Source: Rhododendron vialii (taxonomy: Eukaryota; Streptophyta; Magnoliopsida; Ericales; Ericaceae). From it: a DNA stretch of 64,000 nt. This document shows positions 1 to 11,789 of this stretch, in pieces. The notes under the pieces are model-generated. The model ran no database searches. It saw only the letters and a program-made list of their open reading frames with translations, and had not been told where the DNA came from. Position 1 is the stretch's first letter; the number at the start of each line of letters is the position of its first letter. The translations under genes were made by a program, and so were the position numbers. The stretch lies in the NCBI RefSeq assembly GCF_030253575.1, contig NC_080559.1, forward strand, positions 32,228,501 through 32,292,500. Reading direction: 5' to 3'.

Positions 1-61
1 ATGCTAATATATACTTTCTGGATTTTCTGGTCTTAATGCTTGTTATATGTGTATTGGATAG

Positions 62-208
62 CTCATGCTCGTTGATAACCAGAGGCGCCAGAAAGAGAAG
101 AAGAAGCGGGTAAAGGAATTGAAAAAAAAAATCTTCTTTGAGCACAAAACTATCAATGATGAAAATGGAAATAAGTTGATTACTTGGTTCCATGTGGACT
201 ATTACTGA
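62..208 (+). CDS. Terminal exon of an unidentified gene (5' part outside window)
   Basis: An acceptor (ggatag at 56-61) precedes an open stretch that ends at TGA 206-208. It would encode about 48 residues, very lysine/arginine rich at first (QRRQKEKKKRVKELKKK) and ending in TWFHVDYY. The composition and the acceptor suggest a real last exon, perhaps of a nuclear protein with a basic tail, but I do not recognise the family. The upstream exons are outside the window, so the frame cannot be confirmed. The alternative is a chance open frame. Confidence 0.35.
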   Translation, partial: LMLVDNQRRQKEKKKRVKELKKKIFFEHKTINDENGNKLITWFHVDYY

Positions 209-1151
209 GACGTCCGGAAGATCGAGCTTTCAGCTACACAACCACCCTCCAAACTACCTGCTTCACATAATCAAAAAGAGGACTTCAAATTTTGCATCAC
301 ATCAACCACTCATCCAGATCTTATCTAGGTATGTACTACACTTGCACAACTGAACTGACAAGGGAGTTGAACCACTAAAATTAGGCTACAGCCTACAACT
401 GTCATGACATGATGCGTCTAAAGCTTATGCTTAAAAAGGAATCACAAATGTGTTTTGGCACTACCAGGGAACTACATTTTCGTAGTTCCAACAGCGTAGC
501 TTCTTAACATTGCCTTCAATTGAGGAGTATCAGTAATTGGTTCTCTATTCAGTTCCTTAGCTCATTCAATAAGCCAGTAAATCCCACTTGATTATTATTG
601 AATCAAAAGCACAAGAATCAATTTCCAAGAATATGCTCCACCACTACCAGGGAGCAACATATTCATCGTTCAACTGCTTAGCTTCTTAACAGTGCTTTCA
701 CTTCAGGAGAATCAAATAAGTGTTTTTCTTTTTGGTACACATTTACTCAAAACAACAAGCCAGTAAATGAGCAAATGCTTCCGCTCAATTTCAATTGATC
801 ATAGACCAAAAACCCAAGGGTATTTTTCCATATATACGCTCCACCACTGCCCGCCTTATACTGTTTTCAACAACAGATCAATCAATATCACAGAAACATC
901 CATCATTTTGCTGTTCAGACTACCCAAACAAAATGAATACAAATAAGTGTTCCTATTTCATTATCCTTCTCCTGTTAGGAAGCAATTTTTCAATCTAAAA
1001 GGTCATGTAAACCATATCACAATCTCGTAAGTAGTTTAATTTAGGAATTAGGTCAGAATTGATTGACTACAAAGACGAAAAACTGAAATCGATTCAGAAG
1101 CTATAAAACAGCCTAAAACTCGTGCTTAAAGCCAATAAAAACCCTAATAAA

Positions 1152-1201
<50 letters not shown>

Positions 1202-1449
1202 GGTGAATTTATCAATCCTATCAAACCTCAAAGAAAACACACAAAACATGAAATAAAATTTCAATACTCCACAATCAATTCACTTGGAAGAGGATAACAC
1301 CAGGAAGGAAGGAGAACTTGCCTTCTACGTGTGAGACTTCAGATCAGAAGTTTAAGAGAGAGAGAGAGACGCGACGACGGAGGGGTTTCTGTTAATTAGA
1401 TGGCAGGCCGGCACAAACGGTCCCTCAACCCCTCGGCATTAAACTACTG

Positions 1450-1484
<35 letters not shown>

Positions 1485-1959
1485 GTTTTCATGTGTAGCG
1501 GAAGTAACACTTAACTTTTTTATACTTACCGATCAGTAGCATAATCATTCGGGCAGGGATCAAATTAAACGACGTTGTGATAGAAATAGGTAAATGATAT
1601 TGGTACTTTAGAAATTAATATATATATTAATTTTTGAAGTGTTAATATCATTTTTCTAAAAATATTATCCTGAAAAGAGAGAGAGAAAAATATCACCGTT
1701 AAAATTTGATTGGTCGTTTTTAGCAGCCCCTATTTTGACTGTAATTCTTCCTACTAATATTGGACTATTGTTCTGTAGTCAAGGGTTGGACATGGTGTCG
1801 TATTGTATTTGTGTCACAATTCTAACGTAATTTGTTTAGCTTTTTGTTATCATGAAGTGTCATATTCAAAAAAATAGTTAGCCCTAAACCGCTAATTTTG
1901 TGCTTGATTTGTGTCTGATTCTCATATTGTGTGGAAAATTCTCACCCCTAGGTACAAAA
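209..1959. other. Intergenic stretch with degenerate tandem repeat and GA/CT microsatellites
   Basis: No gene recognised. A block starting 'actaccaggga' near 461 recurs near 644 with the same order of motifs (cttagcttcttaaca, then tcaggaga), a degenerate tandem duplication of about 183 bp. A third partial start lies near 839. Long (GA)n runs lie at 1153-1196 and (CT)n at 1456-1481. The stretch 1320-1400, with GA repeats and a GC-rich segment, resembles a 5' UTR but has no convincing coding exon beside it. Confidence 0.5.
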
Positions 1960-2204
1960 GAGCTGTGCACACAGCAGCTGGGCACAGATCCCGTTTTCTC
2001 CCGCCTCGGTTTAAATTCTGAAGTGATTTTGGATGTTTTGTTAACACCTCTAATGATATCAAACGAAACTCATTTTTTACAGAGACCTTAAATAACATAT
2101 TTTGAACAAAATGAGCTGCTCCGATTATCTTTGTGCGACCCGAGGCGGGAGAAAATGGGATCTGTGCACAGCATGCACAGCATGCTGTGCACGTAGCTTT
2201 TCTG
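1960..2204. mobile_element. Foldback MITE with about 48-bp inverted arms
   Basis: The left end (gctgtgcac, then gggcacagatcccgttttct and cccgcctcgg) is the inverted complement of the right end (ccgaggcggg, then agaaaatgggatctgtgcac). Flanking 9-mers ggtacaaaa (1951-1959) and gatacaaaa (2205-2213) match at 8 of 9 positions, fitting a target duplication. No coding capacity is seen, so it is a non-autonomous DNA element, probably Mutator- or hAT-like. Confidence 0.6.
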
Positions 2205-2312
2205 GATACAAAATTAGGTTCTTAATTTGGCAGTTCCAAGAAAAAAGTTTCTAATTTGGCTGTTTTGTTTTCACATCTCAGAAATGCCGACTTGTCACCG
2301 GCGACCATCATT

Positions 2313-2347
<35 letters not shown>

Positions 2348-3288
2348 ATGTTCAACCATTACAGTATATTCGTATTACTAGTAATTATTAGGTTGATCTT
2401 TGCATTTCCTTTTTATTCACTTGTACACCTTTTTGGTCATCATCATTAATACAAACACGTTGTCTTATTATGCAAAACTACTTCTTCTCCTGGCATGAAC
2501 GAATAAATTTGTAATTTCACTTGAATAAGGTCAAAGTCAGAAATAATAGAGCTTTTGTTTTTGTTTCTTAAAAATTATTATTATTATATGATATGAAACA
2601 TTTGAATAATACGAATGAATGACTTGCTCCGGTTGTTTTGTGAAAGTTGATTGAAGTTATGGTTTAGCCACTCACACCCCGCTTTCTAATGACAAGAAGT
2701 GTGAGTTGCATTGAAAGACTATCCATAAAATTACGTTGATATTTGCTGTGATTGAAGGCTTCTTGTGTTAGGTCCTTAGTCAAAGATTACATTTCTACGG
2801 GATCGGAGACCGCCCGAAAATGTTATGTCAACTTTTTTGTTGCGATTAAATCACCTACAGTTTTAACCAATGAGAATAATCTTTTATTGATATCCCAAAT
2901 TGGAGATTCTTTAATCATTGGGGCTTTTAGGCTTGCCCATGGTGGAATGAGGTTTGATAAAAAAAGAGGGTGGAATGAGGTCACATCGAAATAACGTACA
3001 AGTTAACTTGAGGAAATGCATCACGTTGTGGGCAAACACATCACAGGTAACAATAGTTAGATGGGATTTTGCAATTAATTTGGCTGCCTTATATGGCTTT
3101 GTCAATATTTTAAGAAAAAAATAATTTTGGTACTTCACTTTTTTATGATGGCACTCCAAAATTTATCTTTTAATGTGCTTTGTTATGTCTAATTTTTACA
3201 CTTAAAGACAGGTTTTGGAGTGCCATCGTAAAAAAATGGAAATCATTTGCCTATTTTAAAATCATTTTAAGCTTTTTTGTAACTTTCA
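2205..3288. other. AT-rich intergenic sequence
   Basis: It holds a (TC)n microsatellite at 2317-2345. The rest is AT-rich, with short open frames that have no recognisable domain. No gene is supported. Confidence 0.5.
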
Positions 3289-3716
3289 GGGCGTGTTTGA
3301 TAGGAGGTTTGGAGGGGAGGATTGGATTAATAATCCCATGGGGTTGTTAATACCTTGTTTGGTTAGGTTTTTGTAGGGGGGATTAGTTATCCCATGGGAT
3401 TGTTAATCCCCCAAAATGGAGGTATTAGCAATACCATGGGGGGGGTGTTACTAATAATCCCATCCCCATGGGATTGAGCAATACATGCTTAAAAACCCAC
3501 TTCAATTCCAATCCCAATCCTAATCCTAGCCAAAACAAACATGTTATTTACAATCCCTTCCCATTCTCAATCGAATCCCAATCCTAATCCCGTGCAAAAC
3601 AAACATGAATAAATAATTCATCTCCTCATTAATAATCCCACCTCATTCTCAATCCCAATCCTAATCCCATATCATTACGAATCCCCTCAAAACGAAATCT
3701 GCAATCAAACACGCCC
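3289..3716. mobile_element. PIF/Harbinger (Tourist)-like MITE
   Basis: Termini gggcgtgtttgat and the inverted complement atcaaacacgccc are perfect 13-bp inverted repeats. A 3-bp direct repeat tca flanks them (3286-3288 and 3717-3719). The interior is full of 'aatcccat' and its complement and can fold on itself. The 3-bp duplication and G-rich ends suit a Tourist-type element, although TCA is not the usual TWA target. No coding region is seen. Confidence 0.7.
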
Positions 3717-4353
3717 TCAGTAGCTTCAAGCAAGGTTTAAAAGGGTAGTTTATTGTTGATGTTACTTAGCTTGCACAAAACTCAGTAGTTACTTTTTAGT
3801 GGTATACTAGTTGATTAAATTTCCAACTAATCTAGCTCACATGAAAATTACAATAAAAAAAAGTTCAATAAACAATGCAGGATTATTGTAGTCCAAGAGT
3901 AGCATGAGAGATAGATATCCATAACCTTCCATTACATAGGGATCTCGCAAGACATTCATGGGACCCACACGAGTCGGACGATCTGGACATGCATTAAACA
4001 GCTTCAGATGTCAATGTCGACGTATGTGTTCGAAGGTTAGAGTTAAGTTCAGTAGATGACAAACAAGCAACAGGAAAACAGAAAATCGCTATACTGATAC
4101 TGGCCAAGTGCAACTTTCTATATACATAGTTTTTTTTTTTTTTTTTTGGGTAAGTAAGGTTTTATATCACCAAAACGCACCAGCTACAACATCCGCAAAG
4201 GCATTACCTCTGGGAAAAACGAATACAACCATGGAAGATAAACAAACTAACAACCAATCCTACCAAGGAAAGGATTGCAGTGAGCAAATTCAATATTAGA
4301 CTAGTAAACCTGCAAAAACATAATGATGGCAAATGAAATACAAAAGAGAGAAG
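3717..4353. other. Intergenic sequence downstream of LCYE
   Basis: AT-rich sequence holding the 3' flank of the LCYE gene (which runs leftwards) and an A/T homopolymer at 4130-4147. No gene recognised. Confidence 0.5.
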
Positions 4354-7300
4354 CTATATTGTGAGATATGTTCTTATCATTGTAGCCCCGGTAGGGTCGG
4401 ACATGAGATGCTTGACGAGGCACATTCTCATGTTGCTTGGAGCTATAACAAACATATAAAACGCAAACAATACCAGGTCAGCAGACGAGAGAGTCGACCC
4501 CAGAAATCCCTGCCACATCCTACAAAATGTATCAAAACTCCATCAACGCAGTGAATAACTTGTGTAATAAGTGAAAAATACATGACCATTACTTAAATTA
4601 CACCAGAATCACTTATAATGTGTGCTGTATCTGGTCCATCGTTTATTGCTCATAGTGCACTGTTTTATTCAAGAATCAAAGCTCTACTTTGACATCTTAG
4701 GGACCGACTAGTTTTGTTTACGCACGTTTTGCCATTTTTGTCTGACTAATAAAGGGGCTTAAACAACCTTCTAGCTAGTTATGCATTGGCTGTTCATGAG
4801 CGGCTGAATCATTTACAGGCCTAGATAAAAAAGATAGCACAAATGGGAGAAGTATAAGTAGAAGTTTGATCGTACCAAGTGGGTAACCGGAAGAAAGTAT
4901 GAAAGAATTCTCTGATGCCTTCAATATCTAGTTGCAGAATAAGCGCCAGTCCAAAGAGAAAGAATGCTCTCTGGCGTTTCCTTTCTTGTGGCCAAAGGGT
5001 GTTCCAAGCTGTCAAATTAACTATGCAGATCAGAAACATCAAGTTTCAATTCCAGGTAGCAGCACATCTTGCAAAAAGTACATTAGCATATCAAGGTATC
5101 TCCTTAAGTTATGCACAGTTACATGCAGTTGCTTCCACATCCAAATCTCTGAAAGAACACTCAGCAATAAACAAGGTTCAATACGGCATTGAATAACTTG
5201 CTTGCCACTGCCTTTAGTGTAACCTGCTTTTTCTTGCACCCTTCTGGCTATTGATTTACAATTAAAATTATCTAAACGTAAAATGGTGAGCTTGAGGACA
5301 GACTATATAATTAAGCAGATCAATAAACGAATCATTAACCTTGCATTGAGATATTTGCATTCCTGGTGCGAGAAACCTTGTCCTTGGAATGGCCTTCCCT
5401 TAAAATATTTGCAATTACAGAAGCATATTTTGGAGCCTCTGACAGTGATCTCACGACCGAATACCCTGTTAAAAGAAGACATAACATGATTGGAGACTTT
5501 TTTTTCAGTAATTGAAGGTGGTGCAAGTTGATTAACTTTTTTTTTACCTGTGGCAGGATGCACCATGCTAGCTGCGGCACCAAATGCAAGATTCTTTTGC
5601 TCTGTATTTGGTAAGGATCCACCTACTGGTATGTAAGACCACTCCTGCAAAAGAAGTTAAAGCTTTATAACCTTGATTCCTAAGTTATCAAAGGCTATCA
5701 ACTCCTTTTAGAATTCAATATAGAAGGATAAAATACAAAAGACTGTGGAAGGCTTTTTAGATGATTACCTCTTCATAAGTTTTTACAACACGGACTCCCA
5801 TGGTCTCTAATCTGGACATGAGTTTTTTCCTTAACAGATCAAAAGGCATGGCATCCTTTGAAGCCAAACAAGTTTCCTGCAATAAGACTTCGAAGAATAC
5901 ATCAAATCTTCATAACAACAAAAGGCAAAAAGTATGAGAAACTTCAACGCGTAAGCAAACCTCAAAAAAGACTCTTGTTGGGGACATAGGCATGGCATAA
6001 AGAAATGTCGGATATTGCGCTTCTACACAATCAACTTTTTGCTTGACATAGTCTCTGTAGTCCATGAAAACCATCAAGCTGGGGTCATATGGATTGTTTT
6101 CCACCTGAAATTAGAAAATATACCAATAAGCATAAAGTGGCAGCTCCACTCGATTTCTTTACTAGTTTGAGAGTGGAAAATGACTGCCATAACTTTCCAT
6201 ATGTTTAAAACCTATCAACCCTTCCCCACTAACACAAACCCCATCAGCGCCCCCCTCCTGGGGAAGCCATGTTGCAAAAATTAATGTAAGCAGAGACAAC
6301 CAAAACCAAACAAGCATTGCCACTAATATTAAACCCATGGCATAAAACAGAAATTCAATAAGCTACATAACTATGGATGCAATTGAAAGCAAAAATTAAA
6401 CTCAAATAGGGGAACATAAAATACGGATACAGAATAACCCCAAAAACAATCCCAAAAAACTAGTGCAGCAACTCCATGCAAAGTTACAGGTTGTCTTGAC
6501 TGAATTCCATGACAAATGCTAGAAAGAACTATTGATATCTACTAAAAGATTGGGTGTTCAAGGAAAACATAACATCTTGCTTGTTCTACCTCAACCTCCA
6601 CGCCATAAGCTGTTTGGACAGAAACCCTGGGACCTCCAACCTCATACTGCAATAGTTTCCCAGAAGCTGCTCCAGATGCAACAGTGGCGAGCCTATAACA
6701 ATAAGCTAGAAGCATGAGATAAGGGGTAAGAGTTAACAACAAACCCAATGCCAATATGTTTTGAAACAAAGTGCTTCATATGAGGGATAACTCCAGGAGG
6801 ATACCTGCAGGGAACAGCAATGTTCTGTTCACATGCTATGAGACTCTGACCATTTGCAGTTTCAATTATCCTTTCCACTTTTGAGCTCATATACGAAACA
6901 CCTGACTCCACACACCTAGGAAAAATTAATATGAATTACACATCTATGACCTACCAACATACAATGGTGAGTTGGAAATTCAAAAAGCAATGACAAAGAA
7001 TAATACTAAGTCAAATAAACAATCTAACCTTTTCAATAGCTCCTCGTGGAGCAAGTGTCGACTAACTCGCCCATAAGAACGTCCGATCAGAATTGGATCA
7101 CTGTCATCAAGATACACAATAGTGTCCCGCCAAACATGTTCAATACACCCTTCAAGCCCAAGATCTAACAAAGATGAAAAATAAGCTTCACCTTAGAAGT
7201 AAGAACAAGCTATATCATAGTTTTACTACAAGATTAAATTGTCACGATAAGGATAGGACGCTTGGTTACACCGTAAGTGTAACACAAAATGGTCGGTGAT

Positions 7301-9555
7301 GTTTAATCAATACGTATATTCTACCTTTTGTCAAAGCCAGATACAAGTGATAGAACCAGGCTCATAGTAGCATAGTGATAGTGTCGTAGAAACACCATTT
7401 GAAAAGGAGGGATGGAATTAGAGGTCCAATTCTGGTGGTGCCCCAACTTTTATGAAATATATGCATATGCCGAGAATTCAGGCGCGCAGTTCCACATACT
7501 CCATCATTCAAGAAATGACAGACAATAACTTCTGTACTCTTCAGAAAAGAATACTCCTAATGAAGCTTAGGGACAATTATTGGACATGGTAATGAGATAA
7601 GCTCCATAGCGGAACCTTAGCAAGCTGATATACGGGGTAAACAGTTAACGGAGTGGCTAAAGCCTTGTGCACGCTTGAAAATGCCACATAAGCAGAGGAG
7701 TGTGTTTAAAAGGGGTGAAAACCAACCATGCAACAGAAGCATAACGTTGTTGAAAATTAAAGCATTTCGTGATGTTGACTAAAACATACAAAGCAGACCT
7801 AATTTTTTCATTTTCTTTCGTTCATATTACAATGTTTTGACAGGAAAAAAGAAAACTGCATAAATACAGTTCCTAACAGTTACAATAGTACCTCTAAATT
7901 CATCCTCCCATACGCCATAATTATTTGTGAAAGGAAGATCAGGCCCAATTAGTCCAACGCTTAAACCTAGCTTAGCTGATTCAGCAGCAAGAGCGAGACC
8001 AGCTGGGCCGCAACCAATCACCACCAAATCCAGTACAGCATTACCAACCGGTATACATGGTAGCTGAAAATGAAGCAAATGAGGAATAAATTTCATATGA
8101 AAACCAACAAATATATGGTGAGGTGTTGCACCTGAGCCATTAGAAGAGTTAAGTGCCAAACGTCAACAAATTTTCATAAGCCCCACACTTTTTATTTTAA
8201 ATAAAGATCCTAGAATTTTGTATCCTACAAAATCTCGATAAGAGAGCAGTAGAAGGGAACTGTAGGTCAAAGTTAAGAGTTTTCTAATCCCTGATTGTAC
8301 CTGATTCTTCTTCCTCTCTGCCAAATCATGTATATCTTGTGTTCTCTCGTGTAACAAAGTGTTTACACTTTCTCTATTGCTTGTGGATCGGTTCGACACC
8401 ACGGCGTATGTATTCACAACTACACACTCGAGGGATTAAAAAGGTGTTTGAGAATCTTAATTCTTCTGTATTTTACTTCTTCACATTCTGGCTATTTGGG
8501 AGCCAGATAGAGAATTCATTGAGCCAGAATTAATTCTCGAAATTGGATGTTGGAGCCATAATCTGCATATCAGCACTATAGTAGCTTTTGTATTCTTATT
8601 TTGCACCAATATTAGTGGTGTCAAACCGGTTGTGCCGTGCCGTGTCGGCCCATTTAGCTTTGTGCCAACGGTGCTTCATGCCGTGCCGGCCTGTTTACTA
8701 AATGGTGTCGTGCCGTACCGTGCTGTTTTTTAATAATTTCGTGTCGTGCCATGCCATGCCCGTGCCGGCCCATCTCCAACCAAGTTTTGTTGGAAATAAA
8801 TTTGTGTAACAACTAACTTAGTATTTGTTGTGCCCGTCTAGAACTGTGTCTGGCGCATCTAAGACCGTGTTGTGCCCGTACCGTGCTGTGCCACTTTTAA
8901 ACATGTTGTGTTGTGCCATACCCATGCTAGCCCGGCTTGCTTGCCACCTCTAACCAAGATGGAAATAATTATTTGCCTATAACCTATTCACCAAGTTCCA
9001 ACAACAAAAATTCTATTCCCCACTCTAGATAAGTTGTTAACATGGTAAAAATCAACTCATAATCTATTTTTCAGATCATACTCCCAAATAAAATCTACAG
9101 TATTATGTAAATATCATCCAAACAAACAATACACAAACTCATAATCTATTCTGATTATAATGCAAAATCTATGACTAATAATAATCTAAAATCCAGAATC
9201 CAGAAAAAAAAATAAAAAATTGCTCCCAAACGCCGCCTAAATAGTGAGTGAGGGTCCGAGGGAAGAAGAAAGAAACCTTGTCGGCGAGCTTAGTCTGTTC
9301 ATCCATGGCCTTCCTCTGTTGCATTTGGACGAATAAAAGCTCAGAGCCTCCAGCCTTGACGAAATCTTCTTCATCCGCAAAACCTTCTTTGACGGCCACA
9401 CAGCTCTCATTCCCTGCGCCACGAGCCATCACTCGTAGAGAAGACGACATACACGAACTACTACTATATCTATCAGCTACACGATGATGAGGCCTCCAAT
9501 TAGGGAACCTAGAGACCGCCATTGCTATGAAATTTCGAACTCCAATGCACTCCAT
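4354..9555 (-). CDS. LCYE: Lycopene epsilon-cyclase, chloroplast
   Basis: Cyclises one end of lycopene to an epsilon-ionone ring, committing flux to alpha-carotene and lutein; a plastid membrane-associated FAD enzyme. Eleven exons join in frame to 524 aa: 9277-9555, 7892-8063, 7029-7164, 6805-6915, 6590-6692, 5961-6104, 5769-5876, 5548-5644, 5340-5465, 4876-5008 and 4354-4519. Every intron is GT/AG. The start MECIGVRNF is the usual LCYE start and leads into a Ser/Arg-rich plastid transit peptide. The FAD dinucleotide motif GCGPAG lies at residues 110-115, the cyclase motif FFEET spans the exon 6/7 junction (about 313-317), and the C-terminal end has hydrophobic stretches (RAFFLFGLALILQLD and LVLFAFYMFVIAP). 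It ends at TAG 4354-4356. Length and motifs match the epsilon- rather than the beta-cyclase. No lesion is seen, so it is probably functional. Confidence 0.95.
8613..8952. mobile_element. hAT-like MITE in LCYE intron 1 (GTGCCGTGCC-rich)
   Basis: Ends are tagtggtgtcaaac and the inverted form tagaggtggcaagc. The flanking 8-mers accaatat (8605-8612) and accaagat (8953-8960) match at 7 of 8 positions, as for hAT insertion. The interior is a run of degenerate gtgccgtgcc units. It belongs to the same terminal class as the elements at 28831, 29482 and 62389. It has no coding capacity and is spliced out with intron 1. Confidence 0.65.
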
Positions 9556-9673
9556 TTTGATTGCCTCTGTTTTAGTCAGTTAGTTATCTCTGTACGGCCA
9601 CTACTGTTGCCTCGACGTTTCAGAGTAGAAAATGCAGAGACTGCGGCAATTCTAGAAGCTTCTCACTCTCCCT

Positions 9674-9687
<14 letters not shown>

Positions 9688-9719
<32 letters not shown>
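9688..9719. repeat. (CT)n microsatellite in LCYE 5' region
   Basis: A perfect CT run about 130 bp upstream of the LCYE start codon, reading as GA on the coding strand. It probably lies in the 5' UTR or core promoter. GA repeats can bind BBR/BPC-type GAGA factors in plants. Confidence 0.7.
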
Positions 9720-9721
<2 letters not shown>

Positions 9722-9967
9722 GGTTCTAGTGACTGTGGCGCTTTTTCGCTCCCTCTCTCTATTTGGGGAAGGGATAGGGAAGACAGCTGATGACTCTCTC
9801 TCTCTATGGTTCTAGTGACTGTGGCGCTTTTTCGCTCCCTCTCTCTCTTTGGGGAAGGGATAGGGAAGACAGCTGATGACTCTCTCTCTCTCTATGGTTC
9901 TAGTGACTGTGGCGCTTTTTCGCTCCCTCTCTCTCTTTGGGGAAGGGATAGGGAAGACAGCTGATGA
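9712..9967. repeat. Three-copy 86-88 bp tandem repeat upstream of LCYE
   Basis: The unit runs from a CT tract through atggttctagtgactgtgg and ggggaagggatagggaag to gacagctgatga. It starts at about 9720, 9806 and 9894. The copies differ mainly in the length of the CT tract. It lies 160-410 bp upstream of the LCYE start codon, so copy number may vary within the promoter. Confidence 0.85.
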
Positions 9968-9991
9968 GGTGGTGACTAAAAGAGAAAGGTC

Positions 9992-9997
9992 CACGTG
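9992..9997. promoter_or_regulatory. G-box (CACGTG) upstream of LCYE
   Basis: Palindromic CACGTG in the context ccacgtgg, about 440 bp upstream of the LCYE start codon. G-boxes are bound by PIF/HY5-type factors that control carotenoid genes in light. A diverged duplicate of this segment with its own CACGTG lies near 20450, beyond the retrotransposon. The role here is inferred. Confidence 0.45.
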
Positions 9998-10097
9998 GAG
10001 AGATTTTATTTGTTCGAAGTTTTGAAAAGGCCATTTTGTTTATCGAGTGGCTTAGCGTGCTTACACGACGTCGTCGGCTGTGTGCAAGTACTCGATT

Positions 10098-10866
10098 TTT
10101 TTTTTAAATCCTCAAAATAGTGGAGGAGAGAACTATGGGAACTCCAGACCCGCGGTGGGTTTTGGACCAAAGAGTTATAGCAACTATCGCCCCACCAAAA
10201 ATTAGTGGACGACAACCGGGCTTTGTAAGGACCAAGTTCGAAAAGGCACTGTTAACACCATTCAAACCTGTGACCTCTTGGCCGCCGAAACCCTACGGGC
10301 AGGGACGAATTCAAGAATGTATTCTAGTGGGGGCACTTGTTAATTATAATGATGAAAGTTTATTTTTTTAGTCAACCATAGTATGATCATTCAAAATTAT
10401 AACATGTAATACTAATTACAAAAGTTTATAAAGTGTACTTTAAGTTAAATTAGGTAAAAATGGACACAAAATCTCAGACAAAATTTTTAAAGTATGTTTT
10501 AAATGAACATTAACAAATTTTAGAATGATCGAGTTAGTTTTGTTAATATTTTTATTTTAAAATATTTCTCCGAGACGGTTAAAAACAAAGAGAATCAAGA
10601 AAGAATAACTCCAAATAGACAAACAGCTCGTAAAGTAACAAGTATAAATACACCATATGGTGAAATTAAGGCATGAAACTAATTCTATATGTGCATTCTC
10701 GGGATATATACAAGTGTGTTTGTTTATAAATTAGCATACTTTCATAATTATCCTAATTTATACATAAATATTCTTAAAAAAATATTTTTATTTCGAGTGG
10801 GGGCACATGTCCCCGCGTGCCCCATGTCCGTCCGTCCCTGCCCACGGGATGCTACCACCCCGGGTG
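10098..10866 (-). mobile_element. tRNA-derived SINE (minus orientation), split by a hAT-like MITE
   Basis: Perfect 10-bp direct repeats gtactcgatt flank the insert (10088-10097 and 10867-10876). On the minus strand it begins with a tRNA-like A box (ggtggtagcatccc, 10846-10859), continues to a B box (ggtttgaatgg, 10258-10268) and ends in an A-rich tail (seen as T's at 10098-10106). Without the inserted MITE and one target copy it is about 220 bp, normal for a plant SINE. The paralogous segment near 20550 reads straight through the site without the insert. Confidence 0.8.
10300..10840. mobile_element. hAT-like MITE inserted between the SINE's A and B boxes
   Basis: It starts cagggacg and ends cgtccctg, a perfect 8-bp terminal inverted repeat. 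The 8-bp flanks cctacggg (10292-10299) and cccacggg (10841-10848) match at 7 of 8 positions. Subterminal gtgggggcac and its inverse (near 10329 and 10797) are typical of these non-autonomous elements. The insertion separates the two Pol III promoter boxes of the host SINE. Confidence 0.75.
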
Positions 10867-11309
10867 GTACTCGATTGGCTTCATCAGACCAAAAAGTCAC
10901 TCCATTCGTCTGGACCGATTTTTTGATCTTTTTCGTCGTTTTATTATACAAATTTTTTAACTTTGAGATTTGTATATTTATAGTTTCTTGATTCATATCG
11001 TCAAGATCAACGATATAATTTAAAATTTTCACCAAAATCTAATAGGAATTAAAAATAATAATAATAACATTGGGTCAAAAAGTCCGGAAAAATTCTAACA
11101 ATCTTAAGAAAAATTATCATCACACGTATACTTTCAACTACCACAACCAACCAATCTTTCTTCCCAGTGATTGAAATTCGTGTCCTAATACTGTTGCTTT
11201 TTTGTTTTTTTTTTCCTCACATGCTAATTCTGTTGTCGTTAGCGTATTTTGTGAGACACTTTCGTCATCACTCTAAAGGTGTACTAGGAGTATTTATTTT
11301 CTCAAATTC
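10867..11309. other. Intergenic sequence left of the Copia element
   Basis: No gene. It continues the LCYE upstream region. From about 11240 it carries the first unit of a short tandem repeat (tattttgtgagac...ctcaaattcgtccc) that resumes on the other side of the retrotransposon. Confidence 0.6.
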
Positions 11310-11647
11310 GTCCCTGTTGAAAAATGTATGCATTATAATTTGTGAAAATTTATATGCATCTCTATTAATTATTTTGATGATTAATTCAATGATATTTTTA
11401 TTCGGCAAATACAAAATTATCGAAAAGTCGATTCCCGAATTAAATATTTTCGTGACCTTGAAATATAGCATAAAGTCTCTTGGATTCATGATTTATATTT
11501 ACAAAGACTTTATTGAGCTCAATACATGCTTTAACGGTTTATTTAGATGAAATTGTGAGCCACAGGTTGACGAACCGGCTGACAAGCCGGCTGTCTGAAC
11601 AGAAAGCTGTGACAACCGGACGACCACCCGGATGACCACTCTATTAA

Positions 11648-11766
11648 ACGGCTAGTTTCAAACGGCTAGTTTCCAACGGCTAGTTTCAAACGGCTAGTTT
11701 CCAACGGCTAGTTTCCAACGGCTAGTTTCCAACGGCTAGTTCCAACGGCTAGTTTCCAACGGCTAG
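11648..11766. repeat. 14-bp tandem repeat in U3 of the 5' LTR (9 units)
   Basis: Nine cggctag cores spaced 14 bp (one spacing is 13), with spacers tttcaa or tttcca. They lie directly upstream of the LTR TATA box, so they are candidate enhancer units. The 3' LTR has only six. Confidence 0.9.
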
Positions 11767-11782
11767 GAAGCATATGGATGGC

Positions 11783-11789
11783 TATATAA
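11783..11789 (+). promoter_or_regulatory. LTR TATA box
   Basis: tatataa in the context ggctatataagg, placed after the 14-bp repeats as expected at the U3/R boundary. The same box lies at 19650-19656 in the 3' LTR. Transcription would start about 25-30 bp downstream. Confidence 0.7.

Noticed and set aside
1320-1420. Possible minus-strand 5' UTR exon with a GC donor near 1320
   Set aside because: No start codon and no coding exon on the minus strand to its left; the only coding-like exon there is on the + strand.
11167-11550. 127-codon frame across the left end of the Copia element
   Set aside because: It crosses the LTR boundary and the shared part recurs in the 3' LTR; it is LTR sequence, not a gene.
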